64,000 nucleotides of DNA from Protea cynaroides (Eukaryota > Streptophyta > Magnoliopsida > Proteales > Proteaceae), in the NCBI GenBank assembly GCA_028583415.1, contig CM053265.1, forward strand, positions 36,186,873-36,250,872, in the 5' to 3' direction. The translations under genes were made by a program, and so were the position numbers. This document shows positions 10,701 through 21,584 of the stretch, in pieces; the stretch's first letter is position 1, and each line of letters opens with the position of its first letter. The notes under the pieces are model-generated. The model did no database searches. It saw nothing but the letters and a program-made list of their open reading frames with translations, and was not told where the DNA came from.

Positions 10701-13700
10701 TCGCATGTCGTCTTCAATTCTTTAGAATCAAGCTCCCATATCTTTGCTTTATCCATCCTCTCCTCTGTTTGTCATCCCTCCTCATACTTTTGGATGCACC
10801 TGCTATGTACACGATCTTCGTCCTGGACTTGATAAATTATTGCCTCATGCTATCAAGTGTGTGTTTATTGGTTATTTTCACACTCAGAAGAGGTATCGTT
10901 GTTATGACCCTCAGACAAGGTACCAAGTGGTAAATGCTGATGTCACATTTTTCGAACATACACCCTTTTACCTTGTTCCATACCCCGATCCACCAATTCC
11001 GGTCTTAATCCAGGATCCTGGTTTGCCTTCCTCTCTCGCCCCTGAGTCAACTACTGGTGAAACCCCACTATAGGTATATCAGTGTCGTTGGAATATTGTT
11101 GCTGTCCCTGACCAGGTGCCAGTTATCACTCCAGTTTCTGCCCCATCCACCTCGCAGCCTTCGTTGGACGATATTCCTATTGCATTACGGAAAGGTATAC
11201 GCTCTCGCACTCAGTTCCCATTATATCCCATTGCTCATTTTGTCTCTACCTCTCACCTTCCTGTGTTGGACCAAAACTTTGCCTATGCCTTAGCTCATAC
11301 AGATGTTCCAACCTCTCATACTGAGGCATTATCCCAACCTGAGTGGAAACGGGCTATGGATGCCAAGATGGATGCTCTTCTTTCACGGAATACTTAGTCC
11401 CTTACGGAATTGCCCCTGGGGAAGGATGTGGTTCGCTGTCGGCGGATTTTTACTATGAAATATAATCCTAATGGATCAGTGGAGCGTTTCAAAGCTCGCC
11501 TAGTTGCAAAAGGGTTTTTACTCAAACATATGAAGTGAATTATTTTGAAACTTTTTCACTCGTTGCTTGGCTTAATTCTGTTTGGATTTTTATCTCCCTT
11601 GCCGTCAATTTGGATTAGCCTCTTTTTCAGTTGGATGTCAAGATCGCCTTTTTATATGGAGACTTATAGGAGGAGGTCTATATGGAGCAACCTCTGGGAT
11701 ATGTTGCTCAGGGGACACTGGAGTGTGTAAGCTCCATAAGGCTATTTATGGATTAAAACAGTTGCCTCGGGCATGGTTCGACAAGTTTACTAAGGTTGTG
11801 GTTGATTATGAATTCACACCTTGTTATACTGGTCACTCTGTTTTTGTTCGTCGTCGCAATTCCAAAGTAGTTATCTTTGTGGTCTATGTTAATGACATCA
11901 TTGTTTCTGGAGATGACTTATAAGGTATTGATGAAATGAAAGCCTATCTCCATCAACATTTTCAAATAAAGAATTTGGGTGTGCTTCATTACTTCCTTGG
12001 CATTGAAGTAGTTCGAAGCCCGAAAGGTGTTAGTCTCTCCCAAAGAAAGTATATCATTGATCTCCTCACTGACACCGGTATGCTTGAGTGTAAACCAATT
12101 AACACTCCTATAGATCCTCATCTCAAACTTGCTACCTGTGATGGGGAGGATTATGCAGATGTCCATCAGTATCATTGTCTTGTTGGCAAACTACTTTATA
12201 TTTCTATCACCAGGCCTGACATATCCTATGCTATGGGAATCATTAGTCAATTTATGCAGGCTCCAAAACAAGTTCATTGAGAAGCTGCATGTCGCATATT
12301 ATGATATCTCAAAGGTGCTCCCGGTAAAGGGTTACTTTATCGATCTCATAGTAATATTGAACTCTGTGGTTATTCTGACGTTAATTGGGCTGGGGCTGAT
12401 AATAATCGACGTTCAACTACTGGTTACTGTACATTCCTTGGAGGGAACCTCATCACATGGCACAACAAAAAGCAAACTACTATTGCTCGATCCAGTGCTG
12501 AGGCCGAGTATCAGGCTATGGCTCAAACTACTACAGAACTTATGTAGGTGAAGAATATTTTGGGTGAACTGGGGTTTCCAATCACTCATCCTATTCCTAT
12601 GTATTGTGATAATCAAGCAGCTATTCACATTGCCTGTAATCCAGTGTTCAAGGAACGGACCAAGCATATAGAAGTTGACTGCCACTTTGTTCGGGATGTT
12701 GTAATGCGTAAAGTGGTCTCTACCCCATTTACTCGCTCCAGTTCACAACTTGGTGACATGTTTATAAAAGCTCTGTTCAATGAAACTTTTATTCTCCAGT
12801 GTTCCAAGTTGGGTCTCGATTATATATATGCTCCAGCTTGAGGGGGAGGGTTGAGATTACAATCTTTAAGCTTTCCTTTCTTTGTCTTATGATGATTAGG
12901 TCTTAGGTGTGTCTTAGTAGTGCATTGGTTGTATATGGACAGCTGTATATGGACTGTACATGGACAGCAGTATATTGACTGTATATGGGCTGTCGATAGT
13001 TGTACATGGGCTCCCTAATTGATTACAAATAGTAGAGGGATAGGGGGAGATAATCACAATCAATCTCTTACCCTCTCCATGATTTCTCTCCTTTTTATTG
13101 GTCTTTTTCTTTAGTTCTCTTTTACAGTGTTACACATTTATTTATTTATTTTTTATTTTATTTTTGCTATATCAGTTTGTTTGCATTTAATGCTTGGGCT
13201 ATTTATTTGCACCAGGCTTTGAACTTTGCTTTTAAGGATTACTTCAAAAGGTTGTTCAACTTTAAGAAGGAAAGAGATGGCTACTGGAAATGGTTTGCTG
13301 GAAACTTGGCATCAGGAGGTGCCGCTGGTGCAACATCTCTGGTCTTTGTCTATCCCCTTGATTATGCCCGAACCCGCCTTGCAAATGATGCTAAATCTGC
13401 CAAGAAGGGTGGTGAAAGGCAATTCAATGGTTTGATCGATGTCTACAAGAAAACCCTCCAGTCTGATGGGATTGCTGGTCTCTACCGTGGATTTGGCATC
13501 TCATGTGTTGGGATTGTTGTATATCGTGGTCTCTACTTTGGACTATATGATTCTATGAAACCAGTGGTGCTGGTTGGCGATTTACAGGTCAGGGGGCCTC
13601 TCCTTCCAATAGAAAAAAATTTAAAAACGAAAATGTGTGGGAAGTGACCAATAAAATCACTGTAAATCACAGTACAGTAATTTGTGGTTTTTCATTTGAT

Positions 13701-14008
13701 TGTTACAGGATAGTTTCTTAGCAAGTTTTATGCTGGGGTGGGGAATCACTATAGTTGCTGGGTTGGTATCATACCCGTTTGATACTGTGCGAAGGAGGAT
13801 GATGATGACATCAGGAGAAACCATCAAGTACAAGAGTTCATTGGATGCATTCCAACAGATAATCAAGAACGAAGGTGTAAGGTCCCTCTTCAAGGGTGCA
13901 GGTGCCAACATCCTGCGTGCTGTTGCTGGTGCTGGTGTGCTGGCTGGTTATGACAAGCTGCAGCTGCTTGTATTAGGAAAAAAGTATGGGTCTGGTGGTG
14001 GTGGCTAA
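7267..14008 (+). CDS. AAC: Mitochondrial ADP/ATP carrier protein (three coding exons)
   Basis: The product exchanges cytosolic ADP for matrix ATP across the inner mitochondrial membrane. Exons 7267-7746, 13216-13587 and 13709-14008 join in frame (160, 124 and 99 codons) to a 383-residue protein, normal for plant carriers, which have a cleavable N-terminal extension of about 75 residues. Three mitochondrial carrier repeats are visible, with the signatures PIERVK, PLDYAR and PFDTVR. The ADP/ATP-carrier hallmark RRRMMM is in exon 3. All introns begin GT and end AG. The start is the first ATG after the leader acceptor and opens MADGSRIPS. No stop or frameshift interrupts the exons, so the gene looks functional. 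Intron 1 (7747-13215) is about 5.5 kb only because a copia element occupies most of it. Which paralogue it is cannot be said. Confidence 0.96.
7922..8223 (+). repeat. 5' LTR of the intronic copia element
   Basis: Starts TGTTATGATTAG and ends GTGTTTCA. It contains reiterated ctgtatatggac units and has about one unit (16-18 bp) more than the right LTR. A TATA-like ttataaatag lies near 8109. Confidence 0.93.
8224..8235 (+). promoter_or_regulatory. Primer binding site, tRNA-iMet type
   Basis: tggtatcaga directly abuts the LTR and matches the usual plant TGGTATCAGAGC site complementary to the 3' end of initiator methionine tRNA. The last two bases have diverged. Confidence 0.85.
8669..9515 (+). 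pseudogene. Copia gag polyprotein, degenerate
   Basis: The frame starting at ATG 8669 (MTESKNHVDM...) shifts near 8720. It continues with the gag N-terminal segment (LLWKQVVTIYL, then WLLNNMEPSVAANVMFH), the UBN2-type core (FLSGLSSALQPLKSQLLAG) and a Gly-Arg-rich linker. A frameshifted zinc knuckle near 9425-9470 reads YCGKHNHTVDRCW. Stops at about 8962 and the shifts prevent expression of a full capsid protein. Confidence 0.85.
9621..11397 (+). pseudogene. Copia protease and integrase region, degenerate
   Basis: The aspartic protease active site appears as WVIDSGASFHM near 9730. The pre-integrase zinc segment (LWHVRLGH ... CEACQLGKHH) is near 10113-10225. The integrase core follows, with HFDIWGP, VDDYSR (first Asp) and FQSDNALEY (second Asp), then a TAA that interrupts the segment leading to the catalytic Glu. 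The C-terminal part with GCTCYVHDLRPGLDKL follows. At least four in-frame stops separate the parts. Confidence 0.88.
11398..12841 (+). pseudogene. Copia reverse transcriptase and RNase H region, degenerate
   Basis: Visible parts are the entry 'VERFKARLVAKGF', the AIYGLKQLPRAWFDKF block and the catalytic box as YVNDII (usual YVDDI, so one catalytic Asp is Asn). HYFLGIEV, GKLLYISITRPDISYA and the RNase H blocks SSAEAEYQAM, CDNQAAIHIA and ERTKHIEVDCHFVRD follow. Several frameshifts and stops separate them. The lost Asp alone would abolish polymerase activity. Confidence 0.88.
12841..12848 (+). promoter_or_regulatory. Polypurine tract of the intronic copia element
   Basis: A run of A and G (agggggag) immediately precedes the right LTR, the expected primer for plus-strand synthesis. 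Confidence 0.75.
12849..13134 (+). repeat. 3' LTR of the intronic copia element
   Basis: Matches the left LTR along its length but starts GG instead of TG. It ends GTGTTACA, followed by the CATTT duplication. It is shorter than the left LTR by one internal unit. Confidence 0.92.
13216..13587 (+). CDS. AAC: ADP/ATP carrier, coding exon 2
   Basis: Begins after accag with ALNFAFKDYFK and carries the second repeat: GNLASGGAAGATSLVFVYPL, DYARTRLA and LYRGFG. It ends at GDLQ before the donor CAG/gtcagg. It lies only about 80 bp downstream of the 3' LTR of the intronic copia element, so the acceptor and branch region have survived the insertion. Confidence 0.95.
13709..14008 (+). CDS. AAC: ADP/ATP carrier, coding exon 3
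   Basis: Begins after ttgttacag with DSFLASFMLGWG and carries the third repeat with PFDTVRRRMMM and the LFKGAGANILRAVAGAG segment. It ends in a glycine-rich tail (GSGGGG) and TAA. The intron before it is 121 bp, a typical plant size. Confidence 0.95.
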   Translation, partial: DSFLASFMLGWGITIVAGLVSYPFDTVRRRMMMTSGETIKYKSSLDAFQQIIKNEGVRSLFKGAGANILRAVAGAGVLAGYDKLQLLVLGKKYGSGGGG

Positions 14009-14600
14009 TTCAAATTGGGTCGCCCTAGTAGTTTTGATCATTATGATGACTTTGATGAGAGTATGGTAATTGTCGATTTTCCTGTTGAAGTTTTGAATAG
14101 TTGTTAACAATTCCATGTTTTCGTCTGTGAACCATGAAACTTCCAGTACTGCCCATGTGTTTGTTGGATACTAATATTTGAAATGTAATGGATATTAGAG
14201 CATCATACTTGCAATGGAGCTTTCCAGTCACCAGTGTTCTCCTACAACTACCGGTGTGAAGGGGAGAAATTAAGGGTTGCAGTGTTTGCTTGCAATGAAG
14301 ACAGGAGAGTTGAACCTTTGATTTCCTTGGTGCCTGTACTGTGAGGCAACCAACCAATTGAGCAAACAATCGTTTTTAGTCCCCTCCCTTCATTGACAAT
14401 GGGGAAACAATTTTGTCCTTGTGGTTACGCTTTTGATGGTTCCGTTGGTCTGTTAGTGTGGTCACTCCGTACCTCTGTCTAGTTGTGGGTTGAATGGGTT
14501 GAAATTCACTCCCATTGTATCTAAATTTTTTTTTTTTTCTTATGTGTGTGGCTGTGGTGTACTTACGAGCCAAGCTAAATCAATCTAATGTAATTTCTGT
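14009..14600 (+). other. Probable 3' UTR of the carrier gene and downstream sequence
   Basis: T-rich sequence follows the TAA stop. Weak plant-type polyadenylation contexts such as aatgtaatgg (about 14180) are present. The true cleavage site cannot be placed without transcripts. Confidence 0.4.
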
Positions 14601-16038
14601 CAAGTGTTCCAATAAGTCAAAAGAACGGGGAAAAAAGAAAAAGGGTCATTGAATAACTCTCAGGCTTGTTGAAAATAATGGAAAATGCCAATTACCTGAT
14701 GGGTCTGCAGCCCATACTCATGGCCGTTTAATTGTTTGGATTTGTCTAGTTATGACATATTGTAGGCATTGGGGTGCTGGATCTGGGCCATCTGCCTTGA
14801 TATTTGTCTATTTTGCCTGAAAAACGGAAGGCTCAAGTTTCTTCTAGAGTGTTGGGGTGTAGGACCTGGGCCATCTACCTTGATATTTGTCTGTTTTGCA
14901 TGAAAAATAGAAGGCTTCAGTTTCTTCTAGAATAGTAGTGCTGTGGAAGTGTTACGTGGTACAAGCCTGGTCTTTGGTTATCTGAAGAATGATTAAATTT
15001 TAAGACTTAATTCAATCATAAACCAGGCATGTATTATTGTGTTTTGTCCGCAGTATTTGTATTATTATTATACATCCCTATTCTTCTGGGTTTTTCAATT
15101 GTTTTGCCATTTGTCCTTGGCTTTAGTAGATGAAATTAGACATGTGAATAAGAGACCTTATAGTTAGTCTATCCAAAAAATGCTACCTTCGTTCAACTTG
15201 TCATGTGGTGGAAATTTTTGCTATTCAAACAACATTTGGAGATATTCAGAGTAAAACAAAGGGAATGGTTCTAAAAACATTGACTAACTTAATCGATAAG
15301 GAGTTTAGTCTGGTGATGTCAGATCGTGGGATTGAATTCTGCCTTCACTTAAGCTTTGTTTGGTTGTAAAGGGAATTGAACGGAAAGGATGTAGAATTTT
15401 AAAATTTTCAATGGAAATTTTTATGTTTGTAGCACAACATGATTGTATAAATTATCTAAATTTCTTAACATATTTAGTAATGATACGTATAAGATGTAAA
15501 ATTTATTTTCCTTTTCCAATGGGAAGGATTTGGATGCAAAGTGAAGGGTAATTTAATAACTAAATGTAAAATAATTTGGAATTAGTTACATAGTAATGTG
15601 ATACCACGTGCTATAATTATTACAAAAGTTTCCATTTAAAATGTAGGAAAGTATACACCAATAATAAATTGTTTAAGACTTAATCCTAAAATAGACTTAT
15701 GCAAATAATCCACTTACTAAGATATATGATTAGCAAGAATGTCACAAACATAATAAAATGACAAAATTGGTATTTATAGTATGGAAATGAAATGAAGAAA
15801 ATAGATGGGCTGAGTCGTGTTGGAAAAACACTCTCCTTAAGAATGAATTCACCCCCTATGGAGCAGTGGGTTCTTGAGAATCAACCTCTAAGATAAAATA
15901 GCCCCTTAAGGCCCTTCTTAGATTTGTGCATGCAAAATCTGGACCTTGTCAGAAAAATCAACGGCTGAGATCAACAGTCATGAGTACAGAGTGGGCTCGG
16001 TAATGTCAAACGAAACAAGAGTTTGAGGGACAGATGGA
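14601..16038. other. AT-rich intergenic sequence between the carrier gene and the CACTA left end
   Basis: No gene is recognised. The only structure seen is an 83-bp tandem duplication (14769-14935). The sequence up to 16038 shows no LTR, tRNA or domain signature. Confidence 0.5.
14769..14935. repeat. Tandem duplication, two 83-bp units
   Basis: Units starting at 14769 and 14852 share 'ttggggtg', 'ctgggccatct', 'ccttgatatttgtct' and 'agtttcttctaga', with scattered substitutions. A local duplication with no evident function. Confidence 0.85.
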
Positions 16039-16640
16039 CACTACAACAATAGGCATTTTTCGCTACAGAAATTGGCTACGGTAATCAATTTTTCGTTGCC
16101 TAATATAATATTTAGCAACGAATTATAAATTCCGTAGTGGTAAATAAGTCTTAAGCTACGGTTATTTTATTTCGTAACGTATACCATTTATCTCTACGAA
16201 ATTTTTTTTCCGTGGCCAACAATATCATTTTATACTATGGAAGATATATTTCCTTTGTGGAATATACATTTCCAACAACAGTAGCATGTTTCTCCGCAGG
16301 GAAATAATTTACTCAAAACACGATATAGTATATGTAACAACGGAAAATATTTTTCCGTGGTAAAAATACATTTATCTCTACGGAAAAAGTTTTCTATAGC
16401 CAAAAATATCATTTTATACACGAAAGACATATTTCCGTTGTAAAATATACATTTCCATCAAAGTACTATGTTTTCCACTAGGGACAATATAGCACCTTAG
16501 TGGTAAATGTATATTTCACAACGGACATTTATCTTCTGTAGTATAAAATGATATTTTTGACCATGGAAAAATGTTTCCATAGACATAAATGTATTTTTTA
16601 CCACGGAAAAATATTTCCGGTTGTTATATATACTATATCT
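16039..16640. repeat. CACTA left terminus with subterminal repeats
   Basis: After the CACTACAACAATAGGC terminus, motifs such as ctacggtaa, ccgtggcc, ttccgtggtaaaaat and atatcattttata recur in both orientations (for example near 16226 and 16540). The block stops abruptly near 16640 where Tat-element sequence begins. Confidence 0.75.
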
Positions 16641-16644
16641 TGTT

Positions 16645-18130
16645 TTGGGATTGCCCGACCCAATCAAGATCGCGGAAAGCAGGCAGCAGCCCAAGCGCCC
16701 ACACCAGAGGCATTCGTCACCTACGAACAGTTTGAAACTGTTGCGCAGCAGCTCGCGGTATTGACGAGATTCGTGCAAGGATTGCAAACTCCAGCGGCAG
16801 AGGCCTCATCTCGACCTCCCATTGGCATCGTCCCCCGGGCGGCACCGCACCAAGAAGACGACCTCCATCAGGACCCACCCCGAGATCGGCCAAGGCAGAG
16901 CGAAGGCCGACCTGCACAGCCGGGAGCCAACACTTGCCCTGCCCCCGAGCTAAGCGGCACAGGCTCGACCTCGCACCATGGGAGAATTCCAGCTCGGGAC
17001 AGACTTGGTCCCCAGCCGAGGCCAGTACCCAGGGTCGATGAAGAGGACCTAGAAGAGCTCTTGGTCCCTCGGCGCATAGTACTACCGGAAGGAGCCGTTG
17101 GGACAGACAAGCCCACTGCCCCCATGGACCCTGTAGTTGCTGCACAAATAGCAAACCAGTTGGCAGTCCTCCACCGAAAGGTCGAAACAATGGAGAAGGC
17201 GGGAGTGTCCCAAGATGAAGACAGGGATTACTCCACGGACAACCCCCTGACCGACATCATCATGAGGGTCCTTCTACCCAAGAGGTTCAGCATGCCCCCT
17301 GTCGACTCTTACGATGGTTCTACCGACCCCATTGAACACTTGAACAACTTTGTTGGGGCAATGGTCCTGGACGCAAACCCCGATGCAATCATGTGTAGAG
17401 CTTTCCCGCTCACACTCAAGGGGGCGGCACGGATGTGGTTCAATAACCTCCCACCACGGTCAATCGACTCATTCAAAACCATGGGTAAACTATTCCGGAT
17501 GCACTTCCAAGGCAGCAGGGTGTAGCGGAAGACAAATGCCCATCTGATGAATATGCGGCAAAGATCCAGAGAAACCCTACGGGCCTTCTTGGCCAGGTTT
17601 AACTTGGAGGTGCTCCAAGTCAAAGACATTGACGAGGCGGTTCACTTCGCAACGTTGAGAGCAGCAGTCACCGACACAATGCTCAGATTTTCCATCGCTA
17701 AGAAGGAACCTGCCGATCTACAAGAACTCCTGGCGAGATGCGAGAAATTCGCCAGCGCCAACGAAATCTATGAAGCCAGCAAGAGTCTAGAAGACACTCC
17801 GCACAAGCGGACTGACGAGAGGCCAGACCTCGCACGGCCTGGAGAGAGCAAAAGGTCCCGGAGAGAAGAGGCGCGAGTCAGGGGCTTGCTGCAAAAGAAA
17901 TTCAGTGACTATACCCCACTTAACAGGTCCCTCGGTGATGTATACACTCTCATCGCGGATGATGGGTACCTTCAGAGGCCTCAGAAGATAGTCACTGAGG
18001 CTAGAAAGCGCAATCCCAATAAGTACTGTCAGTATCACCGCGACATCGGCCACACGACCGATGAATGTCGCAATCTGCAACAGAAATTGAAGACCTCATC
18101 CAGTGAGGTTATTACAAGCAATACGTAGAT
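16645..18130 (+). pseudogene. Tat gag polyprotein, degenerate
   Basis: A Pro/Arg-rich N-terminal half is followed by the retrotransposon gag core (YDGSTDPIEHLNNFVGAM, then AFPLTLKGAARMWFNNLP), a TAG at 17523, and on in the same frame with ETLRAFLARFNLEVLQVKD. A zinc knuckle CQYHRDIGHTTDEC lies near 18028-18069. The frame is lost after about 18128, where the familiar downstream segment continues in another frame. GC content is much higher than in the flanking CACTA sequence. Confidence 0.9.
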
Positions 18131-18781
18131 CACAATGCTCCGAGAGTACCGGCCCCCACGGCCGAGGATCGGAGAAGATTACCTCCCCCACCAAGGGCGA
18201 GAACGCCAGAGCGGGAACCGCGACATCAAGAGGACAGAGAGCCAAGGAGGCAAGAGAGAAGGGACATACGGGAAGAGCCCACCCGAGGAGAAAGGAGGAG
18301 GGATAGGCCAGCCGAGCCTCGCTACCCAGAGAGGCCTCGCGAGCAAGAGCCTATCTAGCATGCAGAAAGGAGGGAAAGGAGGCCGACGCCAGCGCATCGG
18401 GACATCGGTGTCATTCTGTGCCAGCTCGATCGTACTCCCCAACAGACACACGAGAAAAGTCGAGTGCCCAACTCTTTGGCAGCTAGGGGGAGGACCAGGC
18501 AGAGGACCGATCCAAGGGTCTCCAGGCAGCGCGAAGACCAGACTCCACCTCCCCCTCCGCTGCATGTCATTGACCCACCGACAGAGGAGGGCATACCCTA
18601 TGAACGCGTCTAAATGGTCAGACGCGCCAGACCACGGTATAGCCCAGCAGTTAGTTCAGGCATTCCCAGCACCTCAATGGTCGGGACAGGGGGCAGAAAG
18701 AGTCCACCCGCCAGCCGACCCTCGTTGGCCGCAGCGGCCACCTAGGCCGCAAAACGCCGTGAAGATTCCTGCCGACCTCCA

Positions 18782-19735
18782 TTGGCCGTAGTGGGCACTT
18801 CGGCCTCGATGGACGACGGCAGTTATGATCCCGCCACCCAAGGGCGGAAGGCTTTGACTATAACAGGCGGGCCAGCGGCCGGTAACACCTCAGCTAAAGC
18901 AAGGAAGGCTTACGCCCGAAGCGTCAAGTCAACTGAGTGGCCCGGGAAGAGGGCTCGAACGGGGGACTTCCTCACATTCAGTGATGAGGACTTGTGCGGA
19001 TTAGAACTACCCCATGAAGATGCCATTGTCATCACCCTTCGGATTGAAGATAGCGACGTGCATAAAATCATGGTGGACATGGGAAGCTCCGCCGACATCA
19101 TCTACTAGCAAGCTTTTCGACGCATGGAAATCCCCCTTGAGCGATTATTACCAGTCGACTACCCCTTGGTCATTTTCTCAGGGGACCTCGTAAGTGTCAA
19201 AGGGTCTATTCGGTTGCCGGTAAGAGCCGGCACTTACCCACGGGAGTCAAGAGTCACGATGAACTTTCTGGTGGTTGATGTCCCCTCATCTTACAACGGT
19301 CTCCTAGGGAGACCAGGTATGATCGCACTACGATCAGTACCATCCCCATATTATCTAGTGCTCAAGTTCCCAACTCCCCGCGGGGCGGGGGAGTGCAGGT
19401 CGAATCAGCTAGTGTCCCACAAATGTTACTCGGCGGAGCTTATCGACCACAAGAAACCTGCAAGGGCCCTGCCGGTGCAAATTGAAGATCTGCAAGATGA
19501 TCCCAAGCAGCAAAGGGGTGCGCCAGCAGAGGACCTAATCCAAGTCCCCCTTGCTAAGGGTAACCCTGACAGAACGGTACAGATAGGATCCTTCCTCAGG
19601 GAGCCGCAGCGGGGGGCACTCGAGACGTTTTTACAAGCCAATGTCGACGTCTTCGCCTGGTCAGCGGCCGACATGCCAGGAATCCCCAGGGAGGTGGCCC
19701 AGCACCGCCTCAATGTGGACCCCAATCGTTGACCA
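18782..19735 (+). pseudogene. Tat aspartic protease and RT N-terminal linker
   Basis: The protease box reads VDMGSSADII (usual VDTGSSADI, so the Thr beside the catalytic Asp is Met). An in-frame TAG follows at 19106. The same frame resumes with LVIFSGD, NFLVVD, YNGLLGRPGM, then the linker ending in DVFAWSAADMPGIP, the usual entry to the reverse transcriptase. Confidence 0.88.
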
Positions 19736-21006
19736 GTGCAACAAAAAAGGAGGTCCTTTGCCGCATCCAGCCAGCAAATCATCGATGCCGAAGTAGGGAA
19801 ATTGCTGGATGCTAGATTCATCCGAGAGCTGCACTACCCGGAGTGGCTAGCCAACGTGGTCATGGTCCCAATGCTGGTGACAAGTGGCACATCTGCATAG
19901 ACTTTACTGATCTTAACAAGGCTTGCCCCAAGGATAGCTTCCGCCTGCCCAGGATCGACCAGCTCATCGATGCTACTACCGGACACGCCCAGTTGAGCTT
20001 TATGGATGCCTATTCCGGGTATAACCAAATCAGGATGCACACGGCCGACGCGGAGAAGACCGCCTTTGTGACCAGCCAAGGCCTTTTCTGTTATGATGTA
20101 ATGCCATTCGGCCTCAAAAATGTCGGAGCCACCTACTAGAGGTTGGTCAACAAGATCTTTGCCGAACAAATTAGGCGCAACATGGAGGTGTACGTTGACG
20201 ACATGCTGGTGAAAAGTTTAACCGAGAACGACCATGTTCGTGACCTAGAGGAGGCATTCAGTGTACTCCGAAGGCACAGAATGCGCCTCAATCCCGCAAA
20301 ATGTGCATTCGGGGTCACTTCGGGAAAATTCTTGGGTTTCATGGTCTCAAGTCGCGGGATAGAGGCAAATCCAGAAAAAATTATAGCCATTCTGGAAATG
20401 ATAGCACCCACCAGGGTAAAACAGGTGCAAGAGCTCACCGGGCGAGTTGCCACGCTCAGCCGGTTCATGTCGCGTTCTGCGGACAAATGTCTACCATTTT
20501 TCCAAACCCTGAAAGGCAACAAGACCTTCGCATGGACGGCCGAGTGCCAACAGGCGTTCGAAGAACTAAAGAATTACCTGACATCTCCCCCATTGCTGGT
20601 GAAGCCCGAATTAGGAGACACTTTGGAGTTATACTTGGCCGTTTCTTCACGAGCGGTCAGCGCGGTACTGATCAAGGAAGTAGAGGGCGTCCAACGCCCC
20701 ATTTATTATGTCAGCAAGGTCCTGTTGGAAGCCGAGACCAGGTATAAGTTCATTGAGAAAGTCGCGCTGGCGTTAGTCACATCCGCGCGTAAACTACGCC
20801 CATACTTCCAGGCGCACTCCATCACCGTTCTGACTGACCAACCTCAGAAGAAAATTTTATCTAAGCCAGACATTTCTGGCCGAGTCATCAACTGGGCCGT
20901 CGAATTAGGAGAGTTTGACCTTCACTTCAAGCCACGTACAACCATCAAATCCCAGGCACTAGCCGACTTCCTAATTGAGGCCCCCCTGCCGAAGACCCAG
21001 CTATAG
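19736..21006 (+). pseudogene. Tat reverse transcriptase and first RNase H
   Basis: After a frameshift, RT blocks appear: CIDFTDLNKACPKDSFRLPR, DAYSGYNQIRMH and the catalytic box VYVDDMLVKS, intact. A TAG at 20137 stands where the family has Gln (GATY-stop-RLVNKIF). The gypsy RNase H follows (LYLAVSSRAVSAVLI ... PIYYVSKVL ... ITVLTDQP), ending ALADFLIE. The rest of the domain, 20143-21006, is one open frame. Confidence 0.9.
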
Positions 21007-21584
21007 ACGACTCACCCCCAGAAGAGCAATCACAAGCATGGACCCTGTTTGTTGACGGGGCATCAAGCAAAACTCAATGCGGTGCAGGATTCATCCTCAC
21101 CAGCCCAGAGGGTTTTCAAATTCGCTGCGCTATTCGATTCATGTTCCAAGTCTCCAACAATGCAGCCGAGTATGAGGCCCTTATCGCTGGACTTCGCCTG
21201 GCCAAGGCAGTTATGGCTCGGAGGGTAGAAGCGTCCAGCGACTCCCAGCTGGTAGTACGTCAGGTCAATGGAGACTATGAGGCAAAGAAACCGAGTATGT
21301 CTGCCTACCTCACGAAGGTCCAAGAGGCCGCGTCCGCATTCGAACACTTCATTCTGCGTTACGTACTCTGGGACCAGAACACCTTGGCGGACTCTTTATC
21401 CAAACTTGCCACGTCGGACTTAAGAGATCTGGATCATTCGGTATACACCGAAGTTCTGACCCACTCATCCGTGGATGCCACTACCAAGGCCATACTGCCA
21501 GCAGTGTCCAAACCATCGCGGATGGATCCAATCTTTTCCTTTCTCCAAAATGGTCAACTACTAGAAGATAAGAAAGAGGCCTGA
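21007..21584 (+). pseudogene. Second, archaeal-type RNase H of the Tat element
   Basis: WTLFVDGASSKTQCGAGFIL (first catalytic Asp) is followed by NNAAEYEALIAGLRLA (catalytic Glu) and ASSDSQLVVRQVNGDYE (second Asp), then DQNTLADSLSKLA. This second RNase H after the usual one marks the plant Tat lineage. It is in a different frame from the preceding domain, so a shift lies near 21006, and it ends in TGA at 21582. Confidence 0.9.

Larger units (their letters stand above)
7922..13134 (+). mobile_element. Ty1-copia LTR retrotransposon inserted in intron 1 of the carrier gene
   Basis: Near-identical LTRs (7922-8223 and 12849-13134) flank a gag-pol region in copia order: gag, protease, integrase, reverse transcriptase, RNase H. 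The 5-bp target duplication CATTT is perfect (7917-7921 and 13135-13139). A tRNA-iMet-type primer site follows the left LTR and a polypurine tract precedes the right LTR. The element is in the same orientation as the host gene. Many stops and frameshifts make it non-autonomous. Confidence 0.96.

Noticed and set aside
16717..17190. Long minus-strand frame opposite the Tat gag
   Set aside because: It mirrors the GC-rich gag on the plus strand, which has clear gag motifs and a zinc knuckle.
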